From Sorex araneus (lineage: Eukaryota > Chordata > Mammalia > Eulipotyphla > Soricidae): DNA of 64,000 nucleotides. The notes below the pieces were generated by a model. It was not told where the DNA came from. It saw nothing but the letters and a program-made list of their open reading frames with translations, and did not search any database. Of this stretch, positions 8,719 through 19,769 are shown piece after piece. The DNA is taken from the NCBI RefSeq assembly GCF_027595985.1, contig NC_073305.1, positions 171,396,672 to 171,460,671 of the forward strand, written 5' to 3'. The translations under genes and the position numbers were made by a program. How positions within the stretch are numbered: position 1 is the first letter of the stretch; each line of letters starts with the position of its first letter.

Positions 8719-9660
8719 AATCAGAAGTTAATATCCAAAACTTATAAATAAAATATCCAAAACATAAATCTTATAAAAATCAATCAGAACCAAAAACCTG
8801 ATTAAAAAGTGCACAGGAGATCTGCTTAGACAATTCTCTGAGGAAGAGGTACAGACATCCAAGAAAAACATGAAAAGGTGTTACAGTTTGCTCATAATTA
8901 AGGAAATCTAGGCTAAAATCACAAAGGGATATATTCTAACATATGTTGGGATGGATTTTATTCAAAAGATAAGAAACACTAAATGTTAGTAAGTAGGAAA
9001 AGTAAAGAGAAACTGTGTACACTTGTTGGGAATGTAAATTTGTGTAATTAGTATGAAAAATAGTATGGAGATTTTTTCAATAAATTAGGACTATAATTCC
9101 ATATGATCCAGCTGTCTAAATGCTGGTATTTATCAGAAGAATATAAAGCACCAATTCAAAATGATGTATGCATCCCTTGTTCACTGCAGCATTGTTCGCA
9201 CTAGCTAAGGGTGGGAAACAATCTAAGAATCAATGGATGGGTGAATAAAGAAGAGTGCTTTATAAATATTAATATGTATGTAATGTAATATTAGTCATCT
9301 TGCCTGATATTATGGATGCACCTAGAAGGTATTATGCTAAATGAAATAAGGAAGACATAATACATATGGCATAATTTCATTCAAGTTGGAAGAGAAATGA
9401 ATCAAGAAGCAAAGCAAAACAAAAAACTCAACCGATAAGTAAAAATAATGAGGAAATGTGGGAATATAAAAAATGGGAAGGAAGGTGAATAAATTGTATA
9501 AATGAATTCAATTGGATGGTGAAAAATGGAAATGATTCTTTGGTAATGAGCATAATGTAGTTAGTGTAAGCAAATGGTTAAGTCTGTACATTTGAAACTT
9601 ATAAATGTTATAAGTTAAGGCTACTTTAATAACAAAGTATAAATCTAACTGTGGAAGCTT
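8719..9660 (+). mobile_element. Old L1, ORF2 C-terminal part
   Basis: Continuation of the copy ending at 8146. Typical decayed ORF2 C-terminal text includes 'caatggatgggtgaataaag' and 'atgctaaatgaaataagg' (the region of the conserved MLSE motif). No long frame remains. Confidence 0.7.
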
Positions 9661-9699
9661 ATATGTATACACATAGTGTCTTTATAAATCTGAGGGTTT

Positions 9700-10600
9700 T
9701 TTTGGTTAATAGTTTACAAGAGTTATATAATAATGCCAATTCTCAGCTTTTGTTTGATGAAGATTTCTCACAATTGGATACAATTGGTTTCATTTACTGA
9801 GTTTTATTGAGATGAAACTCTCATAACATAAAATTTACCACTTCAATAGACAAAATAACATTTTTTAATAAATTCTCAATATTATCCATCAATCACCTCT
9901 ATCTAGTTCCAAAATATTTTTATCATCTCCCAAAGAAAACTCTATACCCATTAAACATCCCTGCTATCCTGGCCCCTGGCAACTACTCATTTGTCTGTGG
10001 ACTTTTACTAAATTCTTTTTTTTTTGCTTTCTTTTTGGGGGGGAGTCACACCTGGCAGTGCAGAGGGGTTAGTCCTGGCTCTGCACTCAGGATTCACCCC
10101 TGGCGGTGCTCAGAGGACCACATGGGATGCTGGGAATTGAACCCGGGTCGGCTGCGTGCAAAGCAAATGCCCTACCCTCTGTACTATTGCTCCAGCCCCT
10201 ATACTGAATTCTTAATGTAACCAAATTTTTTTAAAAAGGTCACATGTCTGACTTTTTTTCACATAGCATTATGTTTTGAAGTTTAACCATGTTGTGGCAC
10301 ACCTTAACACTTCATTGTATGGATGTATCACAATTGTTGTTTGCTATCATTCATTTGTGGACATTTGAATTGTTTTCACCTTTTGCCTATTGTAAATAGT
10401 ATTTCTGTAAACATTTGCATACAAGAATTTTCTGGCTTCCTTGTTTTCAATTCTGAGTATATACTAAGGTGTATTTCTGAGTCACATGGTAAAATAATAC
10501 TTAACTTTTTTGAGAAATCACCAAATTATTTTATAGTAGCATGATCAATTTCTCATGAGGACTATGTGAGGGTTACAATTTTCTCACATCATTGTCTACT
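9700..10600 (-). mobile_element. Old L1 3' region, interrupted by a SINE
   Basis: The reverse strand carries L1 ORF2 C-terminal text (for example 10300-10420, 'acttcattgtatggatgtat'). The SINE at 10010-10200 lies inside it. Confidence 0.6.
10010..10200 (-). mobile_element. tRNA-derived SINE, A-tailed type
   Basis: Clean reverse copy, from T-rich tail through 'gattcacccctggcggtgct' and 'gaacccgggtcggctgcgtg' to 'actattgctccagcccc'. Confidence 0.93.
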
Positions 10601-10604
10601 CTTG

Positions 10605-10700
10605 TTATTTCCCTTTTTGGTTTGTTTTAGGGGGCCCATGTCCAGCTGTGTCCCAGGATTACTCCCAGCTCTGTGCTTGGGAATAGCTCCCAGGGGGGCT
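10605..10700 (-). mobile_element. Truncated A-tailed SINE
   Basis: Only the 3' half is recognisable ('ttactcccagctctgtgc'); the tRNA head is missing. Confidence 0.55.
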
Positions 10701-10887
10701 AGATTACTACCTAAGTATGTAGGGCTTCTACATATTTTCATAGAAATTCCAATATAACCTTGAATAAAAGTTGTAAAAATGGACTTTCCTCCCTTATTCC
10801 CAGTCCTAGAAGATATGCTCTCCATTTTTCACTGTTACATGTAATATTACCTATGTCATTTCCAGGGGTGTCTTTGATTACTTTCAG

Positions 10888-11730
<843 letters not shown>

Positions 11731-11755
11731 CATTCCAGTTTTGGTGTTTCTTTTT

Positions 11756-11920
11756 TTCTCTTTCTTTTGGGGGGCTCGGGGTGGGGGCACACCCAGAGGT
11801 ATACAGGGCTTACTACTTCTGGTGGTCTGGTGGTGCTTTGGGGATTATATGGGATGCTGAGAATAGACCTCAGGTGACAGGCAAGGCAAATGCTCTATCT
11901 TTCGTACTATCACTCAGGCA
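11756..11920 (-). mobile_element. tRNA-derived SINE, A-tailed type, diverged
   Basis: The CTTT tract lies at its tail side, so the microsatellite may have started in the SINE's A-rich tail. Blocks 'gggattatatgggatgctg' and 'caaggcaaatgctct' are visible. Confidence 0.7.
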
Positions 11921-11941
11921 CTAAGTCTTTGTTGTTGTTGT

Positions 11942-12020
11942 GTTTTATATATATATATATATACATATATATAATGAATATATAAATGAGAATATATAAT
12001 ATATATACATATATATATAA
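11942..12020. repeat. TA-rich microsatellite
   Basis: Imperfect TA/ATAC repeats directly upstream of the chimeric retroposon. Confidence 0.85.
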
Positions 12021-12021
12021 T

Positions 12022-12705
12022 GCAGAGTCTTTTGCTTCTGCACCTGGCTGTCTTCACCAGGGCCCCTCGGGGGGGGGGGGGCAGGTTGAGTTCCTCTCCC
12101 CACCCCAAGCAGAGCCCCGGCAGCCAAAGATCTCCGGAACCCAGCCACAGCCATGCTCAAGGCCACTCTCCACAAGTTTGGAAGAGCTTCATGCATGAAG
12201 GAACCTGCAGAGGAACCCAGGTGTATGGGACCCAGGGCTGAGATCTCCAAGCCTCCTCGGATTGGGACTGTGCTTCCTCCACCCAGATGCCCCATTTTCC
12301 AGTAGCTAGGCAGCCATACTCACAAACTGCTCCCAGTGCTATGTAATCCCATTAACAGCCAACATCCAGAGACTATTAAACAAAGCTCCCAGAAGTGAAC
12401 GATCTCGACTTCTTATTGTCTAGTTTTCCCTCTCGGAAAACCTGGCAAGCTACCGAGAGTATCCTGCTCACAAGACAGACAGAGCCTGGAAAGCTCCCCA
12501 TGGCAAATTCGATATGCTGAATACAGTAACAAATGGGTCTCATTCCTCTGACCCTGAAAGAGCCTCCAATGTGGCACCATTGGGAAGGACGGATAAAGAA
12601 AGGCTGCTAAAATCTTAGGGCTAGCATGAATAAGATGTTACTGGTGCCCGCTCGAGCAAATCAATGAGCAATGGTATAACAGTGATACAGTGATACAGCG
12701 GCATA
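12022..12705 (+). mobile_element. Chimeric retroposon, same family as 30967-31750
   Basis: From 'gcagagtcttttgcttctgc' through 'gctgtcttcaccagggcccc' and 'gccatgctcaaggcc' to 'gtgcccgctcgagcaaatc' and a (GTGATACA)-type end. It has the GC-rich 5' module, the roughly 80-bp insert around 12545-12625 and the SINE 3' body. A clear TSD was not found. Confidence 0.75.
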
Positions 12706-12837
12706 TCAGGTGTCAAATGCATTTTGTGTATTAATTGAGATGATCAGAAGACTTTCACCCTTTCATTTCATTAATGTAGTGTATTACATTGATTACATTG
12801 CATTCCTTGGCACATAGAGCATGACTCACTTTCACTG

Positions 12838-12992
12838 TTTTGGTTTTGTTTGTTTGGGGGCCACACCCAGTGATGCTCAGGGATTACTCCTGACTCTAGT
12901 CAGGATTCACTCCTGGGGCCGAAGGATGGAGGGAACCATATAGAATGCCAGGATGAAACCTGAGTCAGCTGTGTACATCACCTTCCCTGCTT
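12838..12992 (-). mobile_element. tRNA-derived SINE, A-tailed type
   Basis: 'gccacacccagtgatgctca' and 'actcctg' blocks with a degraded head. Confidence 0.75.
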
Positions 12993-13039
12993 AACCTCAC
13001 TTATACTTTTGAGAATATTTTTCTAGGTATAGAATTTTA

Positions 13040-13225
13040 GACTAATAATATCACTGTATCGCTGTCATCCAATTATTCGTCGATTCTCTTGAGCAGGCAC
13101 CAGTAACATCTCTATTCCGCCCAGCCCTGAGATTGTAGCAGCCTCTCCTTACTGTCTCTCCCAATGATTGGAGGCTCTTTCAGGCCCAGGGGAATGAGAC
13201 CTATCGTTACTGTTTTTGACATATC
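13040..13225 (-). mobile_element. 5'-truncated chimeric retroposon
   Basis: Starts 'tcactgtatcgctgtcatcc' and contains the family-specific insert ('ggaggctctttcaggcccag'), but stops at 'gttactgtttttgacatat'. Only the 3' part was inserted or retained. Confidence 0.75.
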
Positions 13226-13349
13226 ATATTATTATGAAAATATTATACTTTTATATTCTAGTTTGATTTTTCTCTTATATGACATCATCAATCCTTTTTC
13301 TCTCACTGCTTTATATATATTTTTTTCAGTAAGTTTTAACTGTTATATT

Positions 13350-13518
13350 TTAGTTTTTGGTTTTTATGTCATACCCAGGGATGCTCATGTCTCATTCCTA
13401 GCTCTGTCCTTAGGTATCACTCTTGGCACTCTTGGCAGGCTTGTTTGGTGCCAGGGATCAAACCTGGGTTGGCTCTGTGCAAGACAAGTACCTTACCCCT
13501 ATTCTATCACTCTGGCCC
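13350..13518 (-). mobile_element. tRNA-derived SINE, A-tailed type, diverged
   Basis: 'gggatcaaacctgggttggc' and 'tctatcactctggccc' identify the head region on the reverse strand. Confidence 0.8.
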
Positions 13519-13519
13519 A

Positions 13520-13985
13520 GTTTTCAGCTATTTTAGCAATGATATATCTGAATGTGATTTGTCTTAGTTTTTTTTTCTGCTTGAGGTTTGTTAATTTCTT
13601 TAATTTGTGAATTTATAACTTCAGTTATAGTAGGAAATTTTCTTTTTAACTTTTCAAACTGTTTTTTTCTACCCATTCCCTTCATCTGGGACTTAATTTC
13701 AGTCCATAATAATATTATGAAAATATTATGCCTTTATATTCTAACTTGATTTTTCTCTTATATGAAGTCATCAATCTTTTTTCTGTCACTGCTTTATACA
13801 GTATTTTTTCATTTGTTTTTGTCTTTTTTTATCTTACAGCTTTTAAGTTTTTATAGTATCAGAATAAAAAAAAAAGCAGTTCTTTTAGCATTATTTAAAA
13901 TTTTCCTTCGGTTTTACTTTGCATAGATTACTCTGCTATATTTTCAAGTCATGCTTATTTTTATATTGCATTTAATTTTCTCAAA
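13520..13985 (-). mobile_element. Old L1 ORF2 fragment
   Basis: The reverse strand resembles decayed mid-ORF2 L1 sequence (for example 'gatatatctgaatgtgattt' near 13540 and the 'tcttacagctttt' stretch near 13835). No coding capacity remains. Confidence 0.5.
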
Positions 13986-14013
13986 GCAGTGAGATACTGT
14001 TTTTGTTTATTTG

Positions 14014-14270
14014 GACTGGAGCACAGCGGGTAGGGCATTTGCTTGCACACAGTTGACCCGTGTTTGATTCCTCCATCCTTCTCAGAGAGACCGGAAATCA
14101 ACCGAGAGTATCTCGCCTGCACAGCAGAGCCTGGCAAGCTACCCATGGCGTACTTGATATGCCAAAAAAAAAAAAAAAAAAGAGACAACAGTAACAACAA
14201 GTCTCACAATAGAGACATTAGTGGTGCCCGTTCGAGCAAAGTGATGAACAACAGAGCTACAGTGCTACCT
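14014..14270 (+). mobile_element. tRNA-derived SINE, CAGTG-tailed type
   Basis: 'ggactggagcacagcgggta' head with a small A-box deletion, 'gtgtttgattcctcc', an A17 interruption at about 14165, and the usual 'gtgcccgttcgagcaaa' end. Confidence 0.85.
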
Positions 14271-14487
14271 GAGGTTTAGTCCACAAAGTGATTCCAAGCA
14301 GAAATTATAAGGCTATCTTTGATCCCTTTATCAGTGATCACAGTTTGATGATACCTATTATTTAGTGATTGAGTGCCTGAAAATAATTATTTCATATATC
14401 TTATCCACTTTTATGTTGCTTAAGATTTTAGGAATTTTAGTGTTAGCTACTGTATCATATTCAGAAACAAGTATCTTCTTTCGCCCG

Positions 14488-14608
14488 CCTTCCTTCCTTC
14501 CTTCCTTCCTTCCTTCCTTCCTTCCTTCCTTCCTTCCTTCCTTCCTTCCTTCCTTCCTTCCTTCCTTCCTTCCTTCCTTCCTTCCTTCCTTCCTTCCTTC
14601 TTCCTTTC
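14488..14608. repeat. (TTCC)n microsatellite
   Basis: About 30 TTCC units, nearly perfect. Confidence 0.98.
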
Positions 14609-14794
14609 TAATGCCTTTAACATTGTAATCTTTTACCTCAACACAGAGATCTTTAATTGGTTATTTGACTGTGAGATTTATCAATCAAATGATCTATGCC
14701 AATTGCTTACTGTTTCAAGTAGGAAGTACAGACTGCTAAATCCAAATTATAACACTAAACCAATGCAGAAATCTAATTTCCTGTCTAAGGTGTT

Positions 14795-15099
14795 TGGTAG
14801 AGGCAGAGCGTTGTGACTTAGATGCCAAGTACATGTCTCAACAGTGTAATGCCCTGGGTTTGATTTCTGGTGCTGGAGGGAGAGGAGGCATTAGGGGAAG
14901 AGAGATAGAGAGAAGGAGGGATGAAGAGAGGTAGAGGAGAGAGACGGGAGAGGAAGAGAGAGAAGGAAAGGAGGAGAGAGGGGGAGAGAAGGAGAGAGAA
15001 CAGTAAGGGAGGGATGGAAGAAGGAAGAAGAAAGAAAGAAAAGGAAAAGAAAAGAAAAGAAAAGAAGAGAAAAGAAAAGAAAAGAAAAGAAAAGAAAAG

Positions 15100-15130
<31 letters not shown>

Positions 15131-15145
15131 GAAAGAAAACAGAAT
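14795..15145. repeat. Purine-rich tract (GGGAGA)n to (AAAAG)n after a SINE remnant
   Basis: 14795-14880 has a degraded SINE-like segment ('ccctgggtttgatttctgg'). It runs into GA-rich sequence and a clean (AAAAG)n block at about 15030-15135. The tract probably grew from an A-rich SINE tail. Confidence 0.8.
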
Positions 15146-15149
15146 AGAT

Positions 15150-15570
15150 TCATTAAAAAAAATTCGTAGGTTCTCCTGACAACACAGTGATCTGCTTACA
15201 AATGGAAGGCAAAGTTCCAACTGTTACTAACAGGAAACTCTCAGTAGCCATTATTGTTCTGTTCCTACTCACACTTCATGTCTCTCTTGGTGGAGCACCA
15301 CAAGTAACTGAAATCAACACAATGCAGGATGAATGAAGAGCTACAATGTACAGGCATTGGAAAGCAGTATCAACAAAAATTAATTTTCACAACTACAACC
15401 CTTATTGTAGTTGTGGAGGTAAAATGTCTAGTCACTATTTTTGAGGCATTTTTTGAGGTATTTTGGCATATTAGGAGGGAAAATGTCTAATCACTTTTTT
15501 GAGGAATTTTGCTGATACACATTGAGATAAAATTCTTTCGAGTTTCCATACCATGTTACAGATGGATTTT
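15150..15570. other. No recognised feature
   Basis: Nothing coding is visible. A 10-bp inverted repeat (CACAACTACA / TGTAGTTGTG) sits at 15388-15415, and a phrase of about 35 bp (aaaatgtctaRtcactWtttttgagg) occurs twice between 15420 and 15510. Confidence 0.4.
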
Positions 15571-15574
15571 ATTT

Positions 15575-15805
15575 TTGTGGGGAAGGGGGTCTCTCAAGCA
15601 ATAATAGGGTCTTGGGGGACTTCTGGTGATTCCCAGACAATACTGGTGCAGATTTCAATGCTTAGCATGGTAATCTGGCTCTGGGGGCCATAGAGCCACT
15701 CCCATAGGACTTAAGGCCCGTGCAGCCATCAGGGCACTATGCAGTGACAGAACTCAACTTTGCATGCGTGCAAAACACGCATTTCTGGCCCCTGAGCTAT
15801 CTCCC
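15575..15805 (-). mobile_element. Ancient tRNA-type SINE
   Basis: Diverged reverse copy: 'tttctggcccctgagctatc' is the complement of the head, with 'gtgcaaaacacgc' before it. Longer than standard copies and probably an older subfamily. Confidence 0.5.
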
Positions 15806-16337
15806 TAATTTCTAGGGTCAGAATTTAAACTCTTATCAGATGTAGCATGAGAAAACTCTGAAAAAAAGAAAGTACAGAAGCAGAAGTTTTTATTTATTTC
15901 GTATTTTACATGCTGCAGAGGAATGATGCTCATTCTCCTCTCAGCAACAGCATCCCACTGGACAGATAGAACCACTTGATTCTCTTATTAAAGGCTCTGA
16001 TAGAATTCTTCTCCCGAGATTCTTATAGAAAATTTTAGTAAATTTTCCCTTTATGCCTCCTGGAGTGTCAGGAGTTCAGATCTCAAATATCATCCTCAGT
16101 AAGAATCCAGGTTCGCCAAGTCTTTTATCTCCTCAGCAATGACAATATTATTTACAGGCACCTGGATACCGATCACAGAGAAGCCCTAAAGACTTCCGTT
16201 TCAACATAAATGTTTGATACATGTGTTTCCTACAGTTAGAATCACCCTTTTTTCCAAATCTTCAAGTCAATAATCAAACTCACTCAAAGGAGAACCCAAA
16301 TACGTCCATTCCTCTCAGATAACGCTCCTGCAAAAAC
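15806..16337. other. No recognised feature
   Basis: Unique-looking AT-rich sequence. I see no repeat, no RNA gene and no sustained open frame. Confidence 0.4.
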
Positions 16338-16700
16338 ATGGTAAACGTATCAAAAACTCACTTGACGTTTTTGTAAGAAACGTGGCACACATAAGTACCA
16401 CAAAAGTCACACAGTACAAGAACGGCAAGGATTCCCTGTATGCCCCAGGGAAAGTGGCATTATGACGGGAAGCAGAGTGGTTACGGAGGTCCGACCAAGC
16501 CAACTTTCTGGAAAAAAAGGCTCAAACTACAAAGAAGATTGTGTTGAGACTTGAATGCATGGAGCCTAACCGCAGGTCTAAGAGAACGCTGGCCGTTAAG
16601 AGATGCCAGTGTTCTGAACTGACAGAAGATAAAAAGCGAAAGGATCAAGTGTTGCAGTTCCAAGCTTCATATTTTATTACGAAGACAGAAATCCTGGACT
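16338..16700 (+). pseudogene. RPL36AP: Processed pseudogene of ribosomal protein eL42 (RPL36A/RPL36AL)
   Basis: Translating across frames recovers the protein in order: MVNV.KT at the start, then [45 protein letters not shown], and the C-terminal [22 protein letters not shown] and QVLQF. At least two frameshifts (near 16371 and 16455) break the frame, and the natural stop is changed so that the C-terminal frame reads on (CAA at 16661-16663). Sequence after the stop resembles the short parental 3' UTR ('cttcatattttattacgaag'). The lack of introns indicates retrotransposition of the mRNA. The parent encodes a large-subunit ribosomal protein; this copy cannot make it. Confidence 0.9.
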
Positions 16701-16832
16701 GTGTTATACTGGGGGGACAATCAGTGCTTTAGAAGGGAAATTAAGTAGATCAAGAATAAACTCCCTGAGGGGAAGTTTTCTTGATTAAAAAAAAAAACAA
16801 ATAAGCAATTTTTGTTAATATAAGAAAATCAA

Positions 16833-17020
16833 GGGGCTCGAGCGATAGCACAGCGGGTAGGGTGTTTGCCTTGCACGTGGCCGACCCGGGTTCGATTCCC
16901 AGCATCCCAGATGGTCCCGTGAGCACCGCCTGGGGTTATTCCTGAGTGTAGAGCCAGGAGTGACTCCTGTGCATCGCCGAGTGTGACCCAAAAAGCAAAT
17001 AAATAAATAAATAAAATAAA
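16833..17020 (+). mobile_element. Young A-tailed tRNA-derived SINE with TSD
   Basis: Near-consensus copy flanked by a perfect 11-bp TSD, AAGAAAATCAA, at 16822-16832 and 17021-17031. The tail is (AAAT)n. It is a good reference copy for the family in this window. Confidence 0.96.
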
Positions 17021-17031
17021 AAGAAAATCAA

Positions 17032-17789
17032 TAAGCCTCTATAAACTTACTTCCTTGTAACTATGGTCGGGCAGCTTCAAGTTTATGTTCCTTTGCCTCT
17101 GAGTTGAAATTCAATGTGTGAATACAAAGATAATATTTAATAGCATTTTTAGTAACCTGAGATTGAAAGTATCCTACTTATAGAAAACAAATTAGGGCTT
17201 GTCTATACGATGGGTTTTGAAGTCTCTGTTCAAAATCTCTATTTTTTTTCTTTTCCCCCCAGTTCACAGAAATATTAGTTCTTGGCTTTTGTAAACATTT
17301 CATTTCCAGTTATCTTAGAAATGCCTGAAAGCAAAGACATAATATATTCCTTCCTACAAAAGAGACACTGAATTATTACTAGAAGTCTCTGAAAGGAAAA
17401 ACTGCTTCATTTTTATTATATATCAGCAATTCATTAGAACTAAAAATTGCATTTTGACCAGAGAAAATGAATTAAATTTTGAAATTATAAACATGTATAC
17501 TTATAATAACTTAAAGACATACAATTAGAAGATATAAATAGTATTTCTTTTGCCATCTCTTTTGCTTATTTAATATTGTCATCATTAGCTATTTTTAAAA
17601 TATACTTGCAAAATTATTTGTGTATGTGTACTATATTGATCTCTCTTCCATCTTTTAATATCCTTGATGCAAAAGCATGGAATCAGTTATTTTTGTCTCT
17701 CATGTAGTGTCTGAAATTGTAGTTTAAGAGTAATAGACTTTTGTAATTTTTATTTAAGTAAATTAAAGAATAATATCATTCAGTTCTTT
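17032..17789. other. No recognised feature
   Basis: AT-rich sequence without visible repeats, motifs or extended coding frames. Confidence 0.4.
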
Positions 17790-17955
17790 GGGACCAGAGT
17801 GATAGTACAGTGGGGAGAGCTTACTTGTGGACTCAGGTTTGATCCCTGGCACCATATTTGGTCCCCTAAGCATGCCAATAATTGATATAAGCACAAAGCC
17901 ACGAGTAAGCTCTGAGCAGAACTAGGTGTGGTCTAGAAATAAAACAAAACAAAAA
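17790..17955 (+). mobile_element. tRNA-derived SINE, A-tailed type, older
   Basis: 'gggaccagagtgatagtaca' head and 'gtttgatccctggcacc' B-box region; the body is diverged and ends in AAAACAAAAC. Confidence 0.8.
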
Positions 17956-18016
17956 AATTCTTTTAGTTCTTGTCTTTTTCTATTGCTAGCAAAATTTAAA
18001 AGTATTAATAAAACTT

Positions 18017-18182
18017 GGGGCTGGAGTGATAGCACAGCAGGTAGGGCATTTGCCTTACACAGGACCGACTCGCGTTCAATTCCCAGCATCCCATATGGTC
18101 CCCCAAGCACCACCAGGAATAATTCCTGAGTAAAGAGCCAGGAGTAACCCCTGTGCATCACCGGATGTGACCCAAAAAGCAA
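18017..18182 (+). mobile_element. tRNA-derived SINE, A-tailed type
   Basis: 'ggggctggagtgatagcaca' to 'gtgacccaaaaagc'; the tail has become a (TA)n/(CA)n microsatellite at 18183-18232. Confidence 0.92.
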
Positions 18183-18314
18183 TATATATATATATTATAT
18201 ATATATACACACACATATATGTGTGTGTATTAATGAAACTTAAGTTATCTTTTGTGGGATCCAAGAGACACAGCATAGGTGCTAATTTTTTTTTAGGGGT
18301 CAGTATCCTTTCTG

Positions 18315-18450
18315 TGGACCAGGAATATAGCACATATGGGTGATACAGTCAATCCTGCTTTGATTCCCAGAACCACATATGGTCTCCAGAGCACCTCCAG
18401 AGGTCACTCCTGAAAAAAGAGCTGAGAAAAGTCCCCAAACACCGCCCACC
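18315..18450 (+). mobile_element. Old A-tailed SINE
   Basis: 'gtggaccaggaatatagcac' and 'gattcccagaaccacatatg' mark a diverged copy. Confidence 0.65.
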
Positions 18451-18616
18451 CCCTGGTTTATCATTTCTGAAATGGGCTTGTGTATGTGTGCACACTTGTT
18501 TGTATTGTGTGTTTGTGTATTTGTTCTCTAGAGTATACTACATATAATAGCGTATGTTTTCATTACCCTAAAATTTTGATCCTGAAATCCATTATTTGCA
18601 TTACAGACCTTTTTTT

Positions 18617-18745
18617 CCCTTTTGTTTCATTTGTTTTGTTTTGGGGCCACACCTGGAAATACTTAGAGCTTACTCCTGCATTCACGAGTTATTCCTGGTG
18701 TTGCTTGGGGCATCATGTGGGATGCTGGGGATTGAACTGAGTTCA
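18617..18745 (-). mobile_element. tRNA-derived SINE, A-tailed type, truncated at head
   Basis: 'ggggccacacctggaaatac' and 'tgtgggatgctggggattga'; stops before the complement of the head. Confidence 0.75.
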
Positions 18746-18749
18746 ATCG

Positions 18750-19285
18750 TGCCTGGGAACAGCAGGACTTGACCAGTATTCAGGTAAATTCGTGTTGATT
18801 ATCACCTTCTGGCTGATTTTTATTTTATTGTGTACCTCCACTCCATTCTTACTTGATTAGTATATAATTTATTTAATTATTTAGTCAATAATCTGAATAT
18901 GTTATTCATCTTTCTGTTTATTGACATTGATATATCTGCAGTTGGCTTAATTCATTGTACTTAGCAATAGTTATTTCCTTTTTCAGGGTTTTAGTAGTGC
19001 AAATATATGGTAAGATGCACAAAAAGGTTTAAACATTTGTGTTTATCTTAGCTTGAGTGAAAAAATCCAAAACTTTATTCTCACTTTTATATATTTTATT
19101 AATTCTGGAAGATGTCTAGCTCTTCCTGGCCTCTTTACACTCCCCCTCTGAAGCAATGTTCAAGAAAACTAAAGTATACTACCATTCTGTATGCAATATT
19201 TCTTATTCTGTCTTAATCTCACATTACTTCTTTTTCATATTTTTAACAATTCAACTCTTTCAATTCATTTTCTTTTGTTTTTTAA
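18750..19285. other. No recognised feature
   Basis: AT-rich sequence; nothing supportable. Confidence 0.4.
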
Positions 19286-19289
19286 CTTT

Positions 19290-19760
19290 TCAATTTTATT
19301 TTGATAAAGTTGTTCACAATAATTGACTATACTATTTCAACACCAATCCAATCCCACCACTATTACACCTTCCCACCACCATTATTTCAAATTTTTCTGC
19401 CACCATCCAAGTCTGCTCAACAGACAGATATTACATAATTTATTTTGTACTGCTTGTTATGACTAGTATGAGATGTCATGTGGCTGGGAAAGTGGCCGCA
19501 CGCTCCTGGAATTCTAAAATTTTAAATAATTGGGATCCGAAGGCATTTCTGCAGCATGCTACTCTTTTCTGAGATTCATTTGTGAGCCTCTGGATCATGC
19601 CCATTAATGTGCTTGAATGGTGCCCAGAGGCAGTTCATGGGTGTGACTGCCTGGAAACTGGAAAGGTGGGGAGATGGTAGAAAACAACCCATTCCCGACT
19701 CCATGAAGCCTGGAGTTTTCAGTCACAGGTCTCGCATACCTGGGTTTTTCAGCATTTAAG
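19290..19760 (-). mobile_element. Composite retroposon (tandem-repeat module plus L1-like tail)
   Basis: The reverse strand starts with an A-rich 3' end and the 'ccaatcccaccactattaca' complement block, then a body with 'gtctcgcatacctgggtttt' that also occurs in the chimeric elements (compare 8500-8525). Same type as 1-850. Confidence 0.55.
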
Positions 19761-19769
19761 CAATTTTCT

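Noticed and set aside
16833-17020. tRNA gene prediction from A- and B-box matches in SINEs
   Set aside because: The head is tRNA-derived but is fused to a SINE body, lacks a foldable acceptor stem, and is TSD-flanked; this applies to all copies in the window.
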